This document shows, piece by piece, positions 38,339 to 47,693 of a DNA stretch of 64,000 bases (positions are counted from its first letter, which is position 1; each line of letters begins with the position of its first letter). The notes under the pieces were generated by a model. That model searched no databases. It had not been told where the DNA came from and worked only from the letters and a program-made list of their open reading frames with translations. Position numbers and translations under genes: made by a program. The DNA lies in assembly GCF_018139485.1 (NCBI RefSeq), contig NZ_JAGSNF010000021.1, positions 1 through 64,000 of the forward strand, in the 5' to 3' direction. This stretch comes from Phycicoccus avicenniae (GTDB lineage Bacteria > Actinomycetota > Actinomycetes > Actinomycetales > Dermatophilaceae).

Positions 38339-39730
38339 TCAGAGGTTGATCATGTGCCCCGCGATGCCCTCGATGGCCTCCTTGACCGACTCCGACAGGG
38401 TCGGGTGGGCGAAGACGTTGCGGGCGACCTCGTCCGCGGTGAGGTCCCACTTCTGGGCGAGGGTGAGGACGGGGAGCAGCTCGGTGACGTCGGGGCCGAT
38501 CATGTGCGCGCCGAGGATCTCGTTGTGCTCGGCGTCGGCGACGACCTTGACGAACCCGACCCCGTCGCCGAGGCCCATCGCCTTGCCGTTGGCGCTGAAC
38601 GGGAACTTCGCCGTCTTGACGTCGTAGCCCTTCTCCTTGGCCTGGGCCTCGGAGTAGCCGAACGAGCCGATCTGCGGGTGGCAGTACGTCGCGCGCGGGA
38701 CGAAGTCGTACTCGACGGGCATCGTGTCGGCGCCGGCGAGGTGCTCGGCGGCGACGACGCCCTGGGCCTCGGCGACGTGGGCGAGCATGAGCTTGGCCGT
38801 GCAGTCGCCGATGGCGTAGACGTTCTCGACGTTCGTGCGGCAGTACTCGTCGATGGCGACGGCGCCGCGCTCGGTGAGCTGCACCCCGGCCGCCTCGAGC
38901 CCGAAGCCCTCGACGCGCGGGGCGAACCCGATGGCGGACATGAGCTTGTCGGCCTCGAGGACGTCCTGCTCGCCGTCCTTGGACACGGTCACCTTGACCC
39001 CGGACCCGGTGTCCTCGACGGACTCGACCTTCGTGCCGAGCATGACCTTCACGCCGAGCTTCTTGTACTGCTTGAGGAGCTCCTTGGAGACCTCCTCGTC
39101 CTCGGTCGGGACCATCCGGTCGAGGAACTCGACGATCGTCACGTCGACGCCGAAGTTCGTCATGACGTAGGCGAACTCGACGCCGATGGCGCCGGAGCCG
39201 GCGATGACGATCGAGCCCGGCAGGTTCTCGTCGAGGATCTGCTCCTCGTACGTCACGACGTTCTGCGACACCTCCACGCCGGGCAGCATCCGGGTGACGG
39301 CGCCGGTGGCGACGATCAGGTGGTCGAAGGTGAGGCTGCGGGACTCGCCGTCGTTCAGCTCGACGTCCATCGAGGTCGAGCCGGTGAGGGTCCCCCAGCC
39401 GTCGATCTCCTCGATCTTGTTCTTCTTCATGAGGAAGTGGACGCCCTTGACGATGCCCGCCGAGACCTTCCGGGAGCGGGCGTGGGTGGCGCCGTACTTC
39501 ATCGACACCTCGCCCTCGATGCCGAAGAGCTCCTTGTCGTGAGCGAGCGTGTGGGCGAGCTCGGCGTTCTTGATGAGCGCCTTGCTCGGGATGCAGCCGA
39601 CGTTGAGGCAGACCCCGCCCCAGTACTTCTTCTCGACGACCGCGACCTTCTTCCCCAGCTGCGCCGCGCGGATCGCCGCGACGTAACCACCAGGACCAGC
39701 ACCGAGCACCACGACGTCGAAGTCAGCCAT
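38339..39730 (-). CDS. lpdA: Dihydrolipoyl dehydrogenase
   Basis: A 463-residue flavoprotein, the E3 component of 2-oxoacid dehydrogenases. The FAD loop is [11 protein letters not shown] (9-19), the redox disulfide is C41/C46 in [13 protein letters not shown], the NAD loop is [12 protein letters not shown], and the C-terminal active base is in FAHPTLSE. E1/E2 genes are not in the window. A leaderless start is likely. Confidence 0.95.
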   Translation of the reverse strand: MADFDVVVLGAGPGGYVAAIRAAQLGKKVAVVEKKYWGGVCLNVGCIPSKALIKNAELAHTLAHDKELFGIEGEVSMKYGATHARSRKVSAGIVKGVHFLMKKNKIEEIDGWGTLTGSTSMDVELNDGESRSLTFDHLIVATGAVTRMLPGVEVSQNVVTYEEQILDENLPGSIVIAGSGAIGVEFAYVMTNFGVDVTIVEFLDRMVPTEDEEVSKELLKQYKKLGVKVMLGTKVESVEDTGSGVKVTVSKDGEQDVLEADKLMSAIGFAPRVEGFGLEAAGVQLTERGAVAIDEYCRTNVENVYAIGDCTAKLMLAHVAEAQGVVAAEHLAGADTMPVEYDFVPRATYCHPQIGSFGYSEAQAKEKGYDVKTAKFPFSANGKAMGLGDGVGFVKVVADAEHNEILGAHMIGPDVTELLPVLTLAQKWDLTADEVARNVFAHPTLSESVKEAIEGIAGHMINL

Positions 39731-39737
39731 GGCGGAA

Positions 39738-39743
39738 AGCCTA
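39738..39743 (-). promoter_or_regulatory. -10 box TAGGCT, leaderless start of lpdA
   Basis: TAGGCT on the minus strand, 7 bases before ATG 39730. Confidence 0.55.
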
Positions 39744-39768
39744 TCGGTGCCCGCCGGCCCCGGCGGTG

Positions 39769-41766
39769 TCAGCCCAGCGCGCGCAGGGTGCGGTGCACGG
39801 ACTCGGCGACCGGGGCCGCCGTCGAGGACCCGGTCCCTCCCTGACCGACGACGGCCGCGACGACCCACCGCGGCGCGCCGGCAGGCGCGTAGGACACGAA
39901 CCACGAGGTGTCCCGCTTGCCGACGACCTCGGCCGTGCCCGTCTTCCCGGCGACCGGCCAGTCCCGCGGCATGTCCGCGAAGACCCCGGCGGCCGTCCCG
40001 GTCACCGGCACCCGCGCCAGCGCGTCCTGCACGTACCGGACCGTCGAGCGGCTCATCGGTGCGCGCCGCGTCCGGCCGCCCTCGACTGCCTGCTCCGCCC
40101 CGCCCGCGGGGTCCACGAGGGCCGTCCCGACCCGCGGCGTCAGGACCGAGCCGCCGTTGGCGACGGCCCCGTACACGACCGCCATCTGCAGTGGGGTCGC
40201 GAGGACGTCACCCTGCCCGACGGAGAAGTTCGCGGCGTCACCGGCCCGCAGCTGCCAGCCCGAGGCGCAGTTCTCCTCGGCGACCGCCCGCAGGAACCGG
40301 CGGCGCTCCCGGTCCCGGACCTCGGGGTAGCCGGTGTCCGCGCGGCGGCACAGCTGCTCGCGCTGGTCCTCCCACGTCGCGCGGCGCCAGGAGCGGTCCG
40401 GCACCCGGCCGGCGTCCTCGTGCGGCAGGTCGACGCCGGTCGGGCGGCCGAGCCCGAGGCGCCGGGCCGTCGCCGCGAACGGGTCGCGCACGTCCGCGGC
40501 GGCACCGAGCCCGCCCTGCCGCAGCCACGACGCGTACGCGAGGTCGTAGAAGACCGTGTCGCACGAGATCTCCAGCGCCGTCGCGAGGCTGATCGCCCCG
40601 TGCTCGCGGGTCTCGTAGTTGCGGAACCAGCGGTCGCCGATGCGGTACCGGGACGGGCAGTCGTAGTCGGCGGTGAGGGACCGCCCGTCGGCCACCGCGG
40701 CGGCGACCGAGGCGACCTTCATCGTGCTCGCGGGGGCGAACCCGACGTCCGTGGCCCGCGAGAGCAGGGGCGTCCCCCGGTCCGGGTCCGTGAGCCGTGC
40801 GTAGTCCGCCTGCGAGATCCCGCCGGTCCACACGTTCGGGTCGTACGTGGGGGCGCTCGCCAGCGCGGCGACGGCGCCGTCGCGGGGGTCCAGGACGACG
40901 ACGGCCCCGGAGTCGGCGGCCCAGCCGCGGGCCCGCGCGCGGCGCATCTCGCGGCGCAGCGCCCGCTCCGCCGACGCCTGGACGCGGACGTCGAGCGAGG
41001 TGACGAGGTCCCGGCCCGGCACGGGGGGCGTCCGCGAGACGACGTGCGTGACGAGCCCCCGGGCGTCGACGGCGACGACCGTCCGTCCGGGTACCCCGCG
41101 CAGTGCCGCGTCGTACTGCTGCTCCAGCCCCGCCCGCCCCACGAGGTCGTCGCCGACGAGCGTGTCCGAGGCCTCGACCTCCTCGGCGGTCACGGGTCCG
41201 AGGTAGCCGACGAGCTGGGCGGCCGACACGCCGTCGGGACGCGGGTAGTGCCGCACCGGGCGCGAGGTGACCGCGACGCCGGGGAACCGTCCCGGCTGCT
41301 CCACGAGGGACAGGGCCCGTGCGGCGTCGACCCCCTCCACGAGCGGGACCGGCACCTGCGGGGAGCCCGACCAGCACGTCGGGGCCGGCGGGGCACCCTC
41401 CTCGCCACAGAGCCAGGTCCGCCCGAGCAGCGGCCCGGCGTCGACCCCGAGCACGCGCGCGACGTCCCGGACCTGGGCCTCGGCGCGGGCGCGGTCGTCG
41501 GCGACGACCCGCCGCTCCAGGGTCACGACCGTGCTCGTCCGGTTCTCCGCGAGGACCCGGCCACCGCGGTCGAGGATCCGACCCCGCAGGGCCGGGACGA
41601 CGAGGGTGCGGGTGTCGAGCGCCGTCGCGTCGGCGCCGCCGTCGGTGAACCCCTCCGCCCCGGCGAGCTGGACCTGGCCGAGCCGTCCGACGAGCCCGCC
41701 GAAGGCGAGCAGGACGAGGACGAGCACGGCGAGCAGCCGCCCGTGGACCCGGTGCGCCCCGCTCAC
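39769..41766 (-). CDS. mrdA: Penicillin-binding protein 2 (elongation transpeptidase)
   Basis: A 665-residue class B PBP with one N-terminal membrane segment, a dimerisation domain, and a transpeptidase domain with the active-site S-T-M-K ([10 protein letters not shown]), S-C-D and K-T-G ([11 protein letters not shown]). It crosslinks peptidoglycan during cell elongation. It is the fourth gene of mreB-mreC-mreD-mrdA; GTG 41766 starts 10 bases after the mreD stop. The rodA gene that usually follows is missing here. Confidence 0.94.
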   Translation of the reverse strand: MSGAHRVHGRLLAVLVLVLLAFGGLVGRLGQVQLAGAEGFTDGGADATALDTRTLVVPALRGRILDRGGRVLAENRTSTVVTLERRVVADDRARAEAQVRDVARVLGVDAGPLLGRTWLCGEEGAPPAPTCWSGSPQVPVPLVEGVDAARALSLVEQPGRFPGVAVTSRPVRHYPRPDGVSAAQLVGYLGPVTAEEVEASDTLVGDDLVGRAGLEQQYDAALRGVPGRTVVAVDARGLVTHVVSRTPPVPGRDLVTSLDVRVQASAERALRREMRRARARGWAADSGAVVVLDPRDGAVAALASAPTYDPNVWTGGISQADYARLTDPDRGTPLLSRATDVGFAPASTMKVASVAAAVADGRSLTADYDCPSRYRIGDRWFRNYETREHGAISLATALEISCDTVFYDLAYASWLRQGGLGAAADVRDPFAATARRLGLGRPTGVDLPHEDAGRVPDRSWRRATWEDQREQLCRRADTGYPEVRDRERRRFLRAVAEENCASGWQLRAGDAANFSVGQGDVLATPLQMAVVYGAVANGGSVLTPRVGTALVDPAGGAEQAVEGGRTRRAPMSRSTVRYVQDALARVPVTGTAAGVFADMPRDWPVAGKTGTAEVVGKRDTSWFVSYAPAGAPRWVVAAVVGQGGTGSSTAAPVAESVHRTLRALG

Positions 41767-41776
41767 GACGCGGACC

Positions 41777-42262
41777 TCATCCGTACCGCCGCCGCACCGC
41801 GGCCCGTTCCGCCCCGACCACGACGGGGACGAGGACGGCCGCGACCGTCGCCGTGAGGAGCACCCGCACCGCGAGCGGGGCGAGGTCGACCGGGGCCCCG
41901 AGGGTCAGGGCCCGCAGCACCTCGACCGCCTCGACGACCGCGGCGCCGAGCAGGGTCACCCCGGCCACCCGGGGCGCCGGGGTCGGCCCCGCATGACGCA
42001 GGCGCCCGGCGAGCAGTCCCGCGACGGCGTAGGCGAGCGCGTGGGCACCGAGCGGCTCGGCGCCCGGCGGGACGAGGTCGACGACCCAGCCGCCGGCGAG
42101 CCCGGCGGCCGCTCCCGCCCACGGGCCCCGGAACAGGCCCCAGGCGACGACGAGGACGACGACGAGGTCGGGGCCGACGGCCACCCCGCGGGCGCCGAGG
42201 GTCGCGGCGGCGAGCGCCGCGAGCACGAGCGCCAGGCCGCGCACCAGCATCGCCCCGGGCAT
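41777..42262 (-). CDS. mreD: Rod shape-determining protein MreD
   Basis: A 161-residue membrane protein with about five hydrophobic segments (GPDLVVVLVVAWGLFRGPWAG). It belongs to the elongasome scaffold. Its position between mreC and PBP2, with a 1-base overlap with mreC (TGATG), settles the identity. Confidence 0.9.
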   Translation of the reverse strand: MPGAMLVRGLALVLAALAAATLGARGVAVGPDLVVVLVVAWGLFRGPWAGAAAGLAGGWVVDLVPPGAEPLGAHALAYAVAGLLAGRLRHAGPTPAPRVAGVTLLGAAVVEAVEVLRALTLGAPVDLAPLAVRVLLTATVAAVLVPVVVGAERAAVRRRYG

Positions 42263-43062
42263 CAGCCGGGCCCCCCGGTGACGACCGGTCGGGGCGTGGT
42301 GCGTGCGCCCCCGACGACGACGGCGACGACGTCGAGCGTGCTCGGGTCGACGGCCGGGCGCACCGTCGCGGTCGGCGCCAGCCGGCCGGCGACGTCGTCG
42401 ACCGCGGTCACGGTGCCGACGAGGACGCCGGGGACGAAGGGACGTCCCCCGGGCGACCCGAGCGTGACGACGGCGTCCCCCGCGTGCGTCGTGCCCTGCT
42501 CGACGAGCGCGAGCGAGAGCTCGCCGGGACCGGGCGTGGAGGCCCCCGGCGCGGCCGCCGCACCCGCGTGCCCGAGGACGCCGCGCTCCCCGACCCGGAC
42601 CGCCACGGTGACCTCGGGCGCCCCGAGCAGCTCGACGTCGCTCGTCCACCGCGCGACGTCGACGACCCGGCCGACGAGACCGTCCGCGGCGAGGACGGTG
42701 CCGCCCGCCTCAACGCCGTCCCGATACCCGACGCCGAGGGTGACCCGGCCCGGACCGGAGGGCCCGGGCGGACCGACGCCGACGACGCGGGCGAGGACGA
42801 CACGGGCGCCATCGATCCCCGGTGATCCCAGGAGGGCGGCGACCTCCGGGTCACCCACGGCGGGGGCGAGGACGGCGTCGGCCGCCGACCGGGCCGCCCG
42901 CTCGGCAGCGGGGTCGGCGCCCGGCCCCACCGCGCGCTCGAGGGGACCGAGGGCGGCGGCCGCGACGTGCCGGACCGGGGCGAGGTCGACGGCGCCGGAG
43001 ACGTCGAGCAGCACGGCGAGGACGGTGAGCACCACCGCGGCGAGGACCGCGCGCCGCCTCAT
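42262..43062 (-). CDS. mreC: Rod shape-determining protein MreC
   Basis: A 266-residue bitopic protein: an N-terminal anchor ([19 protein letters not shown]) then an extracytoplasmic beta-domain (VTLGVGYRDGVEAGGTVLAADGLVGRV). It activates PBP2 in the elongation complex. It overlaps the mreB stop (ATGA). Confidence 0.92.
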   Translation of the reverse strand: MRRRAVLAAVVLTVLAVLLDVSGAVDLAPVRHVAAAALGPLERAVGPGADPAAERAARSAADAVLAPAVGDPEVAALLGSPGIDGARVVLARVVGVGPPGPSGPGRVTLGVGYRDGVEAGGTVLAADGLVGRVVDVARWTSDVELLGAPEVTVAVRVGERGVLGHAGAAAAPGASTPGPGELSLALVEQGTTHAGDAVVTLGSPGGRPFVPGVLVGTVTAVDDVAGRLAPTATVRPAVDPSTLDVVAVVVGGARTTPRPVVTGGPG

Positions 43063-44087
43063 GACCTCGTGACGAGCACGCGCTCGAGCGTCCCGAACTC
43101 CTCGACGCAGCGACCGGCGCCCCGGGCCACCGCCCGCAGGGGGTCCTCGGCGACCCGGACCGGCACGCCGAGCTCGTGGTGCAGCCGCTCGTCGAGGCCG
43201 CGCAGCAGGGCCCCACCCCCCGTGAGGACGACACCGCGGTCGACGACGTCGCCGGCCAGCTCAGGAGGACACACGTCGAGGACGGACCGGACGAGGTCGA
43301 CGATCGAGGCGACCGGGGTCTCGATGGCCCGGCGCACCTCGGCGGAGCCGATCGTCACCGTCCGCGGCAGCCCGGTGACGAGGTCGCGGCCCCGGACCCG
43401 CTCGGCGAGCTCCTCCCGCAGGGGGAAGGCCGAGCCCGCGGCGATCTTGAGCCGTTCCGCGCTGGACTCGCCGAGGAGGAGGGAGTACTCGGCCTTGACG
43501 TGGCTCACGAGGGCGTCGTCGATCTCGTCGCCCCCGATGCGCACGGTCCGGGAGGTGACGATGCCGCCGAGGCTGATGACGCCGACGTCGGTCGTACCGC
43601 CGCCGATGTCGACGACCATCGACGCCCGGGTCTCCTCGACCGGCAGCCCGGCCCCGATGGCCGCCGCCATCGTCTCCTCGATGACGTAGACCCGGCGGGC
43701 CCCGGAGCGCAGCGTGGCGTCCTCGAGCGCCCGGCGCTCGACGCTCGTGATGTCGCTCGGGACGCACACGACGACCCGGGGACGGACGAGGCGCGAGGGG
43801 GCGACCCGGTCGACGAACCAGCGGACCATGCGCTCGGTGACGTCGGCGTCGGAGATGACCCCGTCGCGCAGCGGCCGGACGGCCGTCACGGTGTCCGGGG
43901 TGCGACCGAGCATGTCCTTGGCGCGGGTGCCCGCCGCGAGGAGGTCGCTCGTGCCGGCCCGCACGGCGACGACGGAGGGCTCGTCGAGGACGACACCGCG
44001 GCCCCGCTCGTACACGACCGTGTTGGCGGTGCCGAGGTCGACGGCGAGGTCCCTCCCCCGGAGCCATCCCGCCGCCCAGCCGCTCAT
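43059..44087 (-). CDS. mreB: Rod shape-determining protein MreB (bacterial actin)
   Basis: A 342-residue actin fold ATPase: DLAVDLGTANTVVY (phosphate 1), VVDIGGGTTDVGVI (phosphate 2) and VLTGGGALLRGLD (adenosine). It is paired with mreC, mreD and PBP2 in one operon. The ATG at 44087 has a TACCCT -10 box 7 bases upstream. Confidence 0.95.
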   Translation of the reverse strand: MSGWAAGWLRGRDLAVDLGTANTVVYERGRGVVLDEPSVVAVRAGTSDLLAAGTRAKDMLGRTPDTVTAVRPLRDGVISDADVTERMVRWFVDRVAPSRLVRPRVVVCVPSDITSVERRALEDATLRSGARRVYVIEETMAAAIGAGLPVEETRASMVVDIGGGTTDVGVISLGGIVTSRTVRIGGDEIDDALVSHVKAEYSLLLGESSAERLKIAAGSAFPLREELAERVRGRDLVTGLPRTVTIGSAEVRRAIETPVASIVDLVRSVLDVCPPELAGDVVDRGVVLTGGGALLRGLDERLHHELGVPVRVAEDPLRAVARGAGRCVEEFGTLERVLVTRS

Positions 44088-44094
44088 GCCGGGA

Positions 44095-44100
44095 AGGGTA
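44095..44100 (-). promoter_or_regulatory. -10 box TACCCT, leaderless start of mreB
   Basis: TACCCT on the minus strand, 7 bases before ATG 44087. Confidence 0.5.
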
Positions 44101-44218
44101 GGTCCGCGGCGTCCCCGGCCCCGGGAGGCAACGCCGCGGAGCGACGCGGGGCGGTCGATCCCGTGACGGACGGGACTGATGTGACGTGTGGGACGCGAGA
44201 CCGGGCCTCCCACCGCGC

Positions 44219-44224
44219 TAGCGT
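44219..44224 (+). promoter_or_regulatory. Putative -10 box TAGCGT for small membrane protein gene
   Basis: TAGCGT, 25 bases before GTG 44250; a leader with GGGGAGGG fits in between. Confidence 0.45.
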
Positions 44225-44249
44225 GGGGTCCGACGAGGGGAGGGACGAG

Positions 44250-44537
44250 GTGACCGACACCGACGACGGCCGGCCGCTGCGGGTGTCCGCGACGGTGCTC
44301 ACGTGGCTGACCCTCGTGGCGTGCCTCGGCGGGCTCGTCACGTACTGGGGCACCGGCTTCCTCGACCCGGAGGCCGGCAGCAGCACGGGCGAACGGCTCT
44401 TCCTCACCCTGTCGCCCGCCGTCGTCGTGGCGCTCGTCGCCGGCCTCGTCCTGCGCCGGCGGGCCCCGCGGACGGGCGCGGTCGTCCGCCTCGTCGTCCT
44501 CGCCCTCGGCTGGGGCCTCTTCCTCGCCACCCGCTGA
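44250..44537 (+). CDS. Small membrane protein
   Basis: A 95-residue protein with three hydrophobic segments (VLTWLTLVACLGGLVTYW, LFLTLSPAVVVALVAGLVL, VRLVVLALGWGLFLA). No family recognised. GTG 44250 is preceded by GGGGAGGG at good spacing. It is divergent from mreB. Confidence 0.6.
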   Translation: MTDTDDGRPLRVSATVLTWLTLVACLGGLVTYWGTGFLDPEAGSSTGERLFLTLSPAVVVALVAGLVLRRRAPRTGAVVRLVVLALGWGLFLATR

Positions 44538-44550
44538 CCGCCCGTCCCGT

Positions 44551-44578
44551 TGGGCCCGGGATCGGGCCCGAGGGCCCA
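44551..44578. repeat. Inverted repeat TGGGCCC / GGGCCCA after small membrane gene
   Basis: Arms 44551-44557 and 44572-44578 with an inner CGGGATCGGGCCCG. It may act as a weak terminator before the SGNH gene. Confidence 0.4.
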
Positions 44579-44614
44579 TGCCACCCGGTCGCCGGTGCGG
44601 TGTGCTGTCGGCCC

Positions 44615-45808
44615 ATGGGAGTCCGGACGGGGCGGGAGCGGGGGTCGTCCGGCCTCGAGTACATCGGGATCGCCCTGGCGGTCGCGGCGCTCGTCGCCGC
44701 CGTCGGGGTCTTCCTGGGGCCGCGCCTCGAGCCGGAGGTCGCGCGCGCCTGGTGCCTCGTCACCGGCGACTCGGGGTCGGACTGCTCCGGGGGCGGGACC
44801 GGGTCCGCCGCGGCGGCCGGTGAGGACCTCCCGTGGTTCGCCGACCCCGCGCTCACCCCTGAGGAGCGCGCCACCGCCGGCCGCTACGTCGGGCTCGGCG
44901 ACAGCTACTCGTCCGGGGAGGGCGGCAGCGCCTACGAGCCGGGCACGGACGAGGACAACCAGTGGAAGAAGTGGTGGGACCAGCACGGCCTCTGGCCCGG
45001 TGAGGTCCGGCAGAACATGTGCCACCGCTCGACCGCGGCGTACTCGCAGCGGGTGAACGCCGACCAGGGCCTGACCTTCAAGGGCTTCGGGTTCGCCGCG
45101 TGCAGCGGCGCCGTCATCGACGACTTCTACCGGCCGAACCACGAGAACCACAACGCGGACAGTCCCAACCGGCAGAACGAGGACGAACCCGCCCAGCTCG
45201 ACTCGCTCACCGAGGACACGAGCCTCGTGACCTTCTCGATCGGCGGCAACGACGTGGGGTTCGCCGACGTGCTCACCGAGTGCGTCAAGGCCACCGCGAT
45301 CTCCTTCTACGACGGCATCAGCGGCGCACCGCCCTCCTCGTGCGCCGACTCCGACGTCGCGGCCGAGGCCCGGGGCCGCATCCCCGACACCGCCGAACGG
45401 CTCACGCAGCTCCTCGCCGACGCGCGGGAGCGCGCCCCCGGCGCGCGGATCATCGTCGTCGGCTACCCCAAGTTCTTCCCCGCGGACCCCAGCGGGGTGA
45501 GCTCGATGATCCAGGCGGACGACCAGCGCTGGATCAACGGTGGGGTCGAGGCGCTCAACGACGCCCTGGCCGAGGCCGTCGAGGACGCCGGCGGACCCGA
45601 CGCCGGGTTCGAGTTCGTCGACCCGCGGGACGCCTTCGCCGGGTGCGAGATCGGCACCGCCGACTCGTGCATGAACGGCCTGCGGGTCGGCTTCGGGGAC
45701 GACTTCGACAGCGGCCGGCCGGTGAGCAACGGCAGCTTCCACCCGAACGACGAGGGTCACCGTAGGATCGCGGACCTGATCGCCGACCGGATCCGGAACG
45801 GGGGATGA
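44615..45808 (+). CDS. SGNH/GDSL hydrolase with pilin-like N-terminus
   Basis: A 397-residue protein. Its N-terminus (RERGSSGLEYIGIALAVAAL) matches a class III/Flp-TadE signal: Gly at the cleavage point, Glu at +5, then Tyr and a hydrophobic helix. The rest is an SGNH lipase/esterase: YVGLGDSYSSGEG gives the Ser, IGGNDVGF the Asn, and NGSFHPNDEGH the Asp/His pair. Several Cys pairs suggest export. The substrate is unknown (lipid or carbohydrate ester). Its stop overlaps the lipoprotein gene by 4 bases. Confidence 0.82.
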   Translation: MGVRTGRERGSSGLEYIGIALAVAALVAAVGVFLGPRLEPEVARAWCLVTGDSGSDCSGGGTGSAAAAGEDLPWFADPALTPEERATAGRYVGLGDSYSSGEGGSAYEPGTDEDNQWKKWWDQHGLWPGEVRQNMCHRSTAAYSQRVNADQGLTFKGFGFAACSGAVIDDFYRPNHENHNADSPNRQNEDEPAQLDSLTEDTSLVTFSIGGNDVGFADVLTECVKATAISFYDGISGAPPSSCADSDVAAEARGRIPDTAERLTQLLADARERAPGARIIVVGYPKFFPADPSGVSSMIQADDQRWINGGVEALNDALAEAVEDAGGPDAGFEFVDPRDAFAGCEIGTADSCMNGLRVGFGDDFDSGRPVSNGSFHPNDEGHRRIADLIADRIRNGG

Positions 45809-46497
45809 CCGTGCGCGTCGCACGCCTCACCACGCTCGCGCTCGTCGGCGTCCTGCTCGCCGGCTGCGCACCGTCCACCCCGGAGGAGACCCCCGTGACG
45901 AGCACCCCCGCCGCCCCGGACCCCTCGCCCGACCCCACCCCGTCGACCGACCCGGTCCCGAGCCCGCCCGAGCCGTACGACCCGGCCGCCCAGCGCGTCG
46001 CCACCGGCGCCTTCCCCGCCCCGGAGGCGCTGCCCGAGGGCTGGACGCAGGTGGACCCCACCGCCGAGCTGCCGCAGTACCCCGGCGACCCCGAGTACTG
46101 CGGCGTCGCCCTCGAGCGCGAGACCGCGCCCGGCGCGTCGCTGCACCTCTACGAGCAGTCCGACGCCGGTCCCTACGTCCTCCAGTACACCTACGTGCTC
46201 CCCGACGGGGTCGCCGAGGAGGTCGTCACCGACCTCGCCGCCGCCGTCGAGCGCTGCGTCGCCGAGGGACGGGACGCCGAGGGGCGGGTGTTCGCCGCGA
46301 AGCAGGCCCCCACCGTCGGTGACGCCTCGGTGTCGGTGGCCTTCGTCGCCGACGCGGGCGCGGTGTCCCAGGTGACGGTGTTCCGCCGGGGCGGGACGCT
46401 CGTCGCGCTCGTCGGGTTCAACCCGGCGGGGCTGCCCCCGCTCGAGGCGCTGGGCACCCTGGCCCAGGGCGTCGACGCCCGCCTCCGCGCCGGCTGA
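45805..46497 (+). CDS. Lipoprotein of unknown function
   Basis: A 230-residue predicted lipoprotein with lipobox LLAGC (Cys ~22), a Pro/Ser/Thr-rich linker (~25-60) and a ~165-residue globular domain without recognised motif. It is coupled to the SGNH hydrolase (ATGA), suggesting they work together at the cell surface. Confidence 0.72.
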   Translation: MTVRVARLTTLALVGVLLAGCAPSTPEETPVTSTPAAPDPSPDPTPSTDPVPSPPEPYDPAAQRVATGAFPAPEALPEGWTQVDPTAELPQYPGDPEYCGVALERETAPGASLHLYEQSDAGPYVLQYTYVLPDGVAEEVVTDLAAAVERCVAEGRDAEGRVFAAKQAPTVGDASVSVAFVADAGAVSQVTVFRRGGTLVALVGFNPAGLPPLEALGTLAQGVDARLRAG

Positions 46498-46513
46498 GCC
46501 GCCGGCCGGCGGC

Positions 46514-46936
46514 TCAGAGCTCGGGGAACCAGATCCCGATCTCGCGCTCGGCCGACTCCGGGGAGTCCGAGCCGTGGACGATGTTCTTCTGGACCTTCTT
46601 GCCCCAGTCCCGGCCGAGGTCGCCGCGGATGCTGCCGGGCGCGGCGCCGGTCGGGTCGGTCGAGCCGGCGAGCGTGCGGAAGCCCTCGATGCACCGGTCG
46701 CCCTCGACGACGGCCGCGCACACGGGGCCGGAGGACATGAAGGCGACGAGAGGCTCGAAGAAAGGCTTGCCCTCGTGCTCGGCGTAGTGCCGGTGCAGCA
46801 TGTCGGTGTCGGCGGAGACGACCTTGAGGGCCGCGAGCCGGTACCCCTTGGCCTCGATCCGCCGCAGCACCTCCCCGGTGAGGCCGCGGGCGTAGCCGTC
46901 GGGCTTGACGAGGACGAGAGAGCGTTCGGTGGTCAC
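46514..46936 (-). CDS. ndk: Nucleoside diphosphate kinase
   Basis: A 140-residue enzyme that equilibrates NDP and NTP pools. The phospho-His is in KNIVHGSDSPESAEREI, and the N-terminus LVLVKPDGYARGL is typical. DUF4233 lies upstream, as is usual in actinobacteria, but ndk is separated from mreB by the SGNH/lipoprotein insertion. Confidence 0.97.
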   Translation of the reverse strand: MTTERSLVLVKPDGYARGLTGEVLRRIEAKGYRLAALKVVSADTDMLHRHYAEHEGKPFFEPLVAFMSSGPVCAAVVEGDRCIEGFRTLAGSTDPTGAAPGSIRGDLGRDWGKKVQKNIVHGSDSPESAEREIGIWFPEL

Positions 46937-46942
46937 GCCGAC

Positions 46943-46948
46943 ACCCTA
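46943..46948 (-). promoter_or_regulatory. -10 box TAGGGT, leaderless start of ndk
   Basis: TAGGGT on the minus strand ends 6 bases before GTG 46936 and overlaps the end of the DUF4233 coding region. Confidence 0.5.
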
Positions 46949-47371
46949 GTCGGCGCCGGCGGCGGGTCCCGCGTCGCTCCCCGCCGTGCTCCCCGCCGCA
47001 CGGCCGGCGACGAGCTCGTCGGCCTTCAGCCCCTGGACGAGCAGCAGCAGCCACACGGCGGTGAAGACGAGCGCGACCCCGACCATCGCGGGCACGACGA
47101 CGGCGCTCGCCCACGTGAGGACCTGGACGAGCCAGCCCAGGGTGATGCCGTACGGGCGGCGCATGAGGCCTCCCGCGACGAGGGACAGCAGGGCCAGCCC
47201 GAGACCGGCCCACAGGAGGAGGTCGGCGTCGCCCTCGCGGCCGTCGGCGATGGCCAGACCGCGGGCGACGAGCGCGAAGAAGGACAGCAGGACCGCCTGG
47301 CCGACGAGGGTCATCGCGAGCAACCGGAAGGTGAGCTTCCCCTGGGTGCCGTACAGCGGCAGGCGGGTCAC
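46946..47371 (-). CDS. DUF4233 family membrane protein
   Basis: A 141-residue protein with four membrane segments (KLTFRLLAMTLVGQAVLLSFFAL, LLLWAGLGLALLSLVAGG) and a Ser/Gly/Ala-rich end. DUF4233 genes usually sit between folC and ndk; here ndk follows but folC is absent. GTG 47371 overlaps the preceding stop (GTGA). Confidence 0.82.
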   Translation of the reverse strand: MTRLPLYGTQGKLTFRLLAMTLVGQAVLLSFFALVARGLAIADGREGDADLLLWAGLGLALLSLVAGGLMRRPYGITLGWLVQVLTWASAVVVPAMVGVALVFTAVWLLLLVQGLKADELVAGRAAGSTAGSDAGPAAGAD

Positions 47372-47664
47372 TGCTCGCCGCCCTCCCCGATCTTCCAGCG
47401 ATAGGTGTCGACGGCCGCCTTGGCCTGCGCCTGCGTGGCTCCCGTCGCGGCCCGGTAGTGCTTCATCGCCGCCCCGACGTCACCCTGCTCGAGCTTGTCG
47501 TCGAGCAGGAGACGCTCCGGTCGCGGCAGCTCCTCGACGGGGGTGAAGCTGAGGTCGGAGGTCCCGGTGATCGCGCCGATGCCACCCCCGGCCCGGACGG
47601 CGCGCACGACGTACCAGACGGCGACGACCACCGCGATGATGACGAGGAGCCGGAACAGCCACAT
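47368..47664 (-). CDS. Membrane-anchored protein with L7/L12 C-terminal-like domain
   Basis: A 98-residue protein: one N-terminal membrane segment (LFRLLVIIAVVVAVWYVVRAV) and a C-terminal helical stretch (GDVGAAMKHYRAATGATQAQAKAAVD) resembling the ClpS/ribosomal L7/L12 C-terminal fold. Function unknown. It couples to DUF4233. Confidence 0.65.
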   Translation of the reverse strand: MWLFRLLVIIAVVVAVWYVVRAVRAGGGIGAITGTSDLSFTPVEELPRPERLLLDDKLEQGDVGAAMKHYRAATGATQAQAKAAVDTYRWKIGEGGEQ

Positions 47665-47693
47665 GCCGTCCAGGATAGGCGGCGACCGGCCGG

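Noticed and set aside
44084-45823. Large minus-strand frame opposite the SGNH hydrolase
   Set aside because: No recognisable domain; composition is that of an antisense frame of the SGNH gene, which has clear catalytic blocks.
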